A stretch of DNA of 64,000 nucleotides from Allium sativum. Taxonomy: Eukaryota; Streptophyta; Magnoliopsida; Asparagales; Amaryllidaceae. Positions 58,000 to 64,000 of this stretch are shown here, piece after piece (positions within the stretch are counted from its first letter, which is position 1; each line of letters opens with the position of its first letter). Where the stretch lies: positions 802,697,160-802,761,159 of the forward strand of contig CM060919.1 in NCBI GenBank assembly GCA_030737875.1, written 5' to 3'. A program made the translations under genes and the position numbers. Below the pieces are notes generated by a model. The model had not been told where the DNA came from and did no database searches. It saw nothing but the letters and a program-made list of their open reading frames with translations.

Positions 58000-60900
58000 C
58001 GTAAATCAAATATTGATTCTGTTTATTAGAATATTTCATATCGAAATGAAATTGATGTTATTATATCGTTTAACATCTGTGATGTAGGGAAACAGGTTGG
58101 AGGGATCCAACTGGATTCCTCAATATTTAAAAAACTGTTCTTTTCATATATTGTAATATATGATGTGATATATAATCTGTCGTTGATTATGTGTGTTTAA
58201 ATGATATCGATCAATGCGAATTGGTATTTTAAATACCGTAAGAAATATTGGGATATAGAAAAGGGGATTTTCAAAGTGTACTTTGAAAATAAATTATTTA
58301 TATAAAATCAATGGATTTTATATATAAAAGGAAAAGGATTTTATAAAAGAAAATAATTACAAAATCAAAGGAGTTATAAAAGAAATATTTACTTGTTAAA
58401 TAAATAGAATTGAAAAGAAATATTTATTTGTTAAATAAATAGAATTGAAAAGGAATATTTATTTGTCAAATAAATAGAATAGAAGAGGAAATATTGGTAA
58501 AACAAATAGAAAAGGAAATAGTTGGAAAATAAAAGGAATTACTTATAAAATCAATGGATTTTATATAAAAAGGAAATACTTTATAAAATAAATAGAATTA
58601 TCAAAAGGGTTTTATTTGGTAAATAAATAGATTATAAAAGGAAATACTTGAAAAATGAATAGAATAGTATAAAAAGAGAATTTTATATTTGAGAGGTTCA
58701 GACCCGTGCTTCGCGCACGGGTATAACATGATATGGGTTTAAAGCAAAGATTTTAAATAGAATCTATTCTAACCGATAGATTGAGAAGATTAATTTATAA
58801 ATAATATTTTATAAATTAAATAAAATATTTATTATTGGATAAATGGAATATATAAGTCAGGACTTATATAAAGAAGTAAGAATCAATTTCAACATCGATA
58901 TTTGAAACATAATACGGACGAAGAGTGAATCGAATATTCGAGAAGGAGTTAATCAAAAGGAGTTAATCAAAAAGAGTTAATCGAAATGAGTAAACTGAAT
59001 ATTAGTTATTCGATTAGAGTTGATCAGTTAGAGTTAATCAATTGGAGTTAATTGGTTAGAGTTAGAGTTAATCGATTAGAGCTAGAGTTAATCGATTAGA
59101 ATTAGAGTTAATCGATTAGAATTAGAGTTAATCGAATTAGAGTTGATCGAATAGAGTTAATTGATTAGAGTTAAGCGAATAGAGTTAATCAAATATAGTT
59201 TATTCTAAGAAAGATTATCGAATATAGTTTATTCGAAGAAAGATTATCGAATATGGTTTATTCGAAGAAAGATTATCGAATATGGTTTATTCGAAAGAGA
59301 GATTTTCGAATATAGTTTATTCGAAAGGAGTTATCGAATATAGTTTATTCGAAAGGAGTTAATCGAATATAGTTTATTCGAAAAGGAGTTATCGAATATA
59401 GTTTATTCGAAAGGAGTTATCGAATAGAGATTATTCGAAAGAGAGTTATATGTTGAAATTCGATTATATCGATTTCGAGAAAGTACTATTTACTTTTTGA
59501 TTTTTAAATCAAGATTTATTTATTCAGTTATAAAATGTCTGTTTAGTTATTTAGTTAAATTAAGGAATAAAAGTTATATTTTGAAGTTAGATATTTCAGA
59601 AGTAGGAATTATAACACTATTGTAATAAAAAATGTTTTAAATAAAGAAGTGGATTTGTAAAAAGAAATATGAGAATTACGTATGGAAGTTTATTAAAGGT
59701 TTAAAAGGTGAACCTTGTCTATTTCGAAGTTAGAAATGTTGTTCAGTTAAGGTCTGAGAGGTAGTTATACCCCAACTTGATTCGCTTCGTTTTAACTAAG
59801 GAATGGTTAAGGTTTGATAGTGAAATTAGTTAATCAGTGTAATGTTTTGAGTTGGCATAGCGATGTTTTTATTTAAACATCTATTTAAATCCCATGAAGG
59901 AGTTTTGGAAATGTTTTCCAAATAAGAATCAGAAATGTTTTATAAATTTAGAAAATAAGAATTTTGGTATATATACGGAAATAGGAAATGGGTAAACGAA
60001 TAAATTAATGATAAATTAATTTAAGATATAAATGATGATTGATGGTTGATCGATAGAATTTCCATCTGGAATATATATTGTTGTTTGCACACGTGTTTTT
60101 CTTCGATAGCTAACTCACCGACTATCGAAGTTTTTGACCATTTTTCCGTCGTCAATACGGAGAGACCGGGATCAGATTCATTATCTGAAAATCACTTTGT
60201 ATAGGCGTTAGCGTTGCGATCAAATATGATGAAGATAATTGAAGACGGAGTTTGTGCAAGGGTCATTCTATCAAATCCTAGGTATAAGTTACCTAAGATG
60301 GATTTATAGAATAGTGCCTTCAGTTTGTCCAATCCCAGGACAACCTGTATGGAAGAATATCTGACAAAGTATATTTAATGGATCACGTAAGTTAATCTCT
60401 TAAAATGTATGTACCTTTGGTGGTGGGGGAATTCGTTTCTATTAGATGTATACCCGTTGTATTTTGGGGAAATCAATTTATGATTTGGCAGGTATGACGA
60501 TGCGGCATTCAAAGTGAATAATTGTGTGATCTGTCAGAGATAAGCGTGGCCTCTAGCCTCACAACTGGGAAATGACAAAATTTGAGCGGGCAGCATGGCT
60601 ATGTGGGTTGCTTCCATTAGGGTGTTTTATCACCTATCTAGAGATATTCATTTCATTCTTTAATCTATTCGATGCTGTCCCATTCGAGAAATAGTTGTTG
60701 ATCCTAACCGTTGGTGATATACATTCGATACACTCAAGAGAAATGAGTGGTCGGTCATGTGTGGTCGGGTTGCAAGATGTTCTTGTTGAACCCAGTGTAT
60801 TCCTCTCTAGAGGTACACTATCGGAAGGTGGTTCCATACCTTGTCATAGTTGGAAATCCATTATCCAATAAGTGCTCGCGATTTTGATTGTATACTATGT

Positions 60901-61568
60901 ATGTAGAACGTGAGATGAAAGCTTTTCTGCTTGATGAGTATTATATCGTGGTTGATAGACACTATTATAATATCAATGGGTTTTGATATAAAGATTTTCG
61001 TTTCTTTCAAAATGATTTGAAAGTTAAATCAAATTGATTTGGATTCTCATAAAGGAAAAACCCGTTCCGTTAAATGGCGTTGTATTATGAGATATCGTTT
61101 AATTACTCAAACTGTTTTAAATTGTTTTACTCACACCAATCTCATGACTAACCCAGAGTTTATTTTGTTTTGTTTTCCCTAAACCCTTGGGTGCCCAATT
61201 TTGTACGGGCAGTCAATTAGTCAGGATTTTACAGATATACTTGGAGAGTTTGGAGCAGGAGGCTTCAGGATTATATAGCAATTGTTTATTCTGCTGTGTT
61301 GTAAGTGTTGTACTCTGACAATATGACTATATACATATACTGATTTTATTTCAAAGATATGTTATCTGTTATATGTTGTTCGTTTCGTTGTGAGATTCGT
61401 GTTACTCTGATGTTGTATCTTCTTCTTCTTCTTCTATTCTAAGTTTCTATCTTATATATTCCCACGCTCTAATTTCTTTCATGGACTATCCGGTGTTTTC
61501 GATGCTTGAATAGTCGACACAGTGTTGTATGTCGATATCCAGGATCGCGAAATCCCCGTGTCGTTACG
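55869..61568 (+). repeat. E2 LTR2
   Basis: 5700 bp; starts TGTAATGTCCC. Colinear with LTR1 to about 61135, including TATAAATA (56935-56942), arrays (58310-58620, 59030-59450) and the hairpin relic CCGTTAAATGG (61067-61077). It has a longer (AT)n run (about 57957-57996) than LTR1. Its 3' end keeps GGGTGCCC...GGGCAGTC (61189-61213), as in E1, S1 and S2, and a CTT microsatellite near 61420. Confidence 0.9.
57957..57996. repeat. (AT)n microsatellite in E2 LTR2
   Basis: About 40 bp of alternating AT; LTR1 has only a short version near 50907. It shows slippage since the two LTRs were made. Confidence 0.95.
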
Positions 61569-61573
61569 ACAAC

Positions 61574-61696
61574 TACTGGATTGGGACTTCGTTCATAAAA
61601 AAAGAAACAAACTAAAGTTTTAGCAACACAAATTCAAACACGAAGTTAACTACTTAATATGTACAACTAACACAATCTATACCACTAGCAACAGCA
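61574..61696 (-). repeat. Ty1/copia 3' LTR fragment
   Basis: On the minus strand the sequence starts TGCTGTTGCTAG directly after the polypurine tract CAACTTGAGGGGGAG (61697-61711), a very common junction in plant copia elements. It runs left into the E2 insertion. Confidence 0.7.
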
Positions 61697-62335
61697 CTCC
61701 CCCTCAAGTTGGTGCACACATATTACTCATGCACAACTTGTCCTTTAATCTACGCCCCATTCATTGATTTAGTAAAAATATCTGCCACATGCTCACCAGT
61801 TCAAACATGCCCCCAATGAAACCAAACCCTACTGCAACTTTTCTTTGGTGAATTGAAAATCTACCTCAATATGTTTAGTTCGTTCATGAAACACTGGTTT
61901 TGATGCAATATGAATTGCAGCCTAATTATCACACCATTATTTTTCCTGGCACTTCAAATTTCACATTCAGTTCTAACATAATATGCCTCAACTAGATCAT
62001 CTCAAACATTGCATTTGCCATTGATCTATATTTAAACCCAGCACTAGATCTAGATACTGCATTTTGTTTCTTACTCTTCCAAGATATAAAATTTCCTCCA
62101 ACAAATACACAGTATCCTTAAGTTGAATGTTGATTAGTTTTAGCGCTAACCCAATCTGCATCAGAAAACCCGTCAACTTTGTTGTAACCATGTTTGGCAT
62201 ACACAAGCCCTTGTTCCGTTGTTCCTTTCAAATAACATAGGATTTGCTTCAAAGCATTCCAGTGATGAAATGCGAGAGAATTCATATGCTAGCTTACTAC
62301 ACTCACTAGAAAAGCAACATCAGTCCTTATCACTG
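61697..62335 (-). pseudogene. Ty1/copia RNase H (C-terminal end of pol), decayed
   Basis: The minus strand can be read in shifting frames as copia RNase H: a region like a YKSMANA-type motif near 62020, VFHERTKHIEVD-type words near 61870-61890 and HVADIFTKS near 61772-61800. Stops and frameshifts are frequent. The rest of the copia pol is cut off at 62336 by the next LTR and would continue beyond the window. Confidence 0.8.
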
Positions 62336-63258
62336 TGTAACAACCCGGAAAATCTGGGCCAGTTTAAAATTTTTATTTTTGGCAATTTTAGCGAATTTTG
62401 ATTATTTAAAATGAATTATTTTAAATAAAATCGACGAGAAATTTATTTTGAATAGAATTCGAACGTATATATTATACGCGACGTCGTTAGAATATAAATA
62501 TTTATATATAATTATAAATAGAATTGAAAATGGCGCGGTAGTTCGATAATTCGATTTCAAACTTCAATTGAATGTACCGGGTGCAAAACAATCCGGATTT
62601 TAGTGAAACCAAAAATAATGGAATCGAATAGAGAATATCTTTCCAACGAATCCGAAAAATCAAAAGTTCGTAGCGGGAATCAAAAGATATGTCCAGTTGA
62701 AAATTCTGAATAGTCGCTATGGAATTCAGGCCCTTAAAAATGGACATTTTGCAAACGACCTCGGATTTCGACGAAACCAGTTTTGTTAGGTCCGTGATGT
62801 CGAATTATTGCTAGATTCCAAATTTCATAATTTTTCGAATCAATATGTGAGCGTGGCAAAGGAAAACGCGTTTGACCAGTTTCAGTTGATTTTAATCGAC
62901 TGGAAATTGGCCATTTTTCTAACGGTCTCAGAATTCAACGAAACTAGTTTTGTTAGGACCGTATCGTCAATACGAAGCTAGAAAATATTCTTCTGCCATT
63001 TTTAGAATTCGTATGTGGCCCCGGTAATTTGAAATGTACGTTTAAAATTCAATATAGTGATTTAAATGTAAATTAAAAGGAAACTGATCGAAACGGTCGA
63101 TTCAGCTTGCGGTACATATCCCATTGTGTTCGGAATGGGGGTATTACCCTAGAGACGACAGTCGGTGGGCTCAAAAAGGAGTTCGAATTTCTAAAGTAAC
63201 TTTTTGAAGATAAAATTAAATTAAAAATATAAATTAATATATCCTTCTTTATAATAGG

Positions 63259-63605
63259 CCCCCCCCCCCGTTCGTTTATTTCCAAATCAAAATCAAGAAG
63301 AAAAAAAAAACCTAACTAAAATCGCTCAGGCGATTAACGCCGATCCCCCCCCCCCGTAGCCATCACCGCCGATCCTTCCGCCACCCCCTCCCCAGGCCTG
63401 CGCGCCTCCGCCCCACATCACCGACGCCTCCCCCCTCCTCGGAAGTCGATCGACGAGAAGAACCGCACCCTCCCCTCGTGAAAACAACCGAGCGCCGCCC
63501 ACTTCTAGACCCCCCCTCCGATCTGCAAACCTCCGAAGCCACCCACCTCCCTCCAGCGAGGCAGCAGCCGACGCCCCCCCCCCTTTCGAAAAACTGTCTG
63601 TAAGT
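63259..63605 (+). other. C-rich exon-like block in the S1-family LTR
   Basis: It begins with 11 consecutive C (63259-63269) and has a second 11-C run (63345-63355). The sequence is pyrimidine-rich with many CCGCC and CCTCC words and ends at CTGTCTGTAAGT (GTAAGT 63600-63605), a perfect-looking 5' splice site, followed by T- and A-rich DNA. No protein is recognised. Confidence 0.5.
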
Positions 63606-63844
63606 TTTTTTTTATTTATTTATTTATTTTATTTTTATATACAGGGTTTTAAAAACTGTATTTTTAAATAATTTAAAAACTGTTTTTTTTAAAAAAAAAA
63701 AAAGAAACTGATTTTTGTTTTAGGAATTTTAAAACTGTTTTAAAAGGATTTTAAAAAAAAACTGGATTTTTTTTTAAAAAAAAAAAAAAAGAACTGAATT
63801 TGATTTATATAAAAAAAAAACTGAATTGAGTTATATAAAAAAAA

Positions 63845-63955
63845 AACAGAATTTTATTTTGATGTTAAAACAGAATTTTATTTTGATGTTAAAACAGAAT
63901 TTTATTTTGATGTTAAAACAGAATTTTATTTTGATGTTAAAACTGAATTTTATTT
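63845..63955. repeat. 24-bp tandem array
   Basis: Four to five units of ACAGAATTTTATTTTGATGTTAAA-type sequence, almost identical, in the AT-rich part after the C-rich block. Confidence 0.9.
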
Positions 63956-64000
63956 ACTTTAAAAACTGGTTTTTATTTATGTTGCAAAGTTATAAAAATA

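Larger units (their letters stand above)
48820..61568 (+). mobile_element. E2: second giant-LTR non-autonomous retrotransposon
   Basis: 12.7 kb, flanked by perfect TSDs ACAAC (48815-48819, 61569-61573). LTR1 is 48820-54361 (5542 bp), the interior 54362-55868 (1507 bp, non-coding) and LTR2 55869-61568 (5700 bp). It starts TGTAGTGTCCC and ends GTCGTTACG, the final CA having become CG. The PBS matches tRNA-iMet with one change. The two LTRs are alike for about 5.3 kb but end in unrelated sequences (see findings). Confidence 0.92.
62336..64000 (+). repeat. Start of another giant LTR (S1 family), incomplete
   Basis: Starts TGTAACAACCCGGAAAATC and matches the first ~1 kb of S1 closely, in the opposite orientation. 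It has the palindrome module twice (62767 and 62934), a TATAATA word (63251-63257), a C-rich block (63259-63600), then AT-rich DNA. It leaves the window. Whether a whole element or a solo LTR follows is unknown. Confidence 0.88.

Overview
This window is a plant nuclear repeat block, most likely from a flowering plant and probably a eudicot. I recognise no host gene in it. Almost every base that can be assigned belongs to LTR retrotransposons: two Ty3/gypsy elements of the Tat lineage (pol with a second, archaeal-type RNase H), decayed Ty3/gypsy chromovirus (Del/Tekay-like) pol, a Ty1/copia remnant, and a set of related LTRs of roughly 4.8-6.7 kb belonging to elements without coding capacity. 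The protein families, the tRNA-iMet primer sites, the PPT-to-TGTAAC junctions and the 5-bp target-site duplications (TSDs) all fit a plant heterochromatic region. I cannot name the species.

Layout. 1-8068: Tat element 1, minus strand, 3' end outside the window; broken gag, PR, RT-RH-aRNH and INT, then a 5' LTR (6106-8068). 8069-9485: unclassified AT-rich DNA, possibly the promoter of the next gene. 9531-12995: a plus-strand, intron-containing, partly frameshifted gene lying antisense at the 3' end of Tat element 2. 13681-17258 and 35202-43002: Tat element 2, minus strand. Its protease coding region is split by a 17.9-kb insertion (E1, 17259-35196) and its 5' LTR (37589-43002) is split by a 4.8-kb solo LTR (S2, 38074-42889, TSD CTACG). 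E1 is a non-autonomous element with two 5.38-kb LTRs and only 446 bp between them. Its right LTR is in turn split by a 6.7-kb solo LTR (S1, 25583-32299, TSD AATTC). 43003-48770: an LTR fragment, a probable chromovirus 3' LTR and decayed chromovirus pol, all minus strand. 48820-61568: a second giant-LTR non-autonomous element (E2, TSD ACAAC), 5.5- and 5.7-kb LTRs around 1.5 kb of non-coding DNA. 61574-62335: Ty1/copia remnant. 62336-64000: start of another giant LTR of the S1 family, running out of the window.

The most unusual material is inside the giant LTRs. Although the families differ in sequence, they share one plan: (i) a TGTARYRWCCC start; (ii) a tandemly duplicated ~160-bp module around an imperfect palindrome (core like ACGAAACTAGTTTCGT); (iii) in several families a TATAAATA box; (iv) a GC-rich exon-like block; (v) an AT-rich array of perfect short inverted repeats whose sequence is different in every family; (vi) a conserved 3' part with two hairpins, one showing compensatory base changes; then the PBS. 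Just after the PBS, E1 carries three tandem copies of a stem-loop with 7-nt loops, two of them TAGTAAT, and changing stem sequences; E2 has one copy. If the TATA boxes are used, the stem-loop arrays lie in the transcribed leader, so these elements would make long, highly structured, non-coding RNAs. This is the best candidate for an undescribed system here, and it is an inference from sequence alone.

Order of events inferred from nesting: Tat 2 entered an older LTR; E1 and S2 later entered Tat 2; S1 later entered E1. E2 entered a copia/chromovirus remnant. Tat 1 may have entered the 3' part of Tat 2, since no 3' LTR of Tat 2 is visible. All reading frames are damaged, partly by CGA-to-TGA changes typical of methylated-CpG decay.
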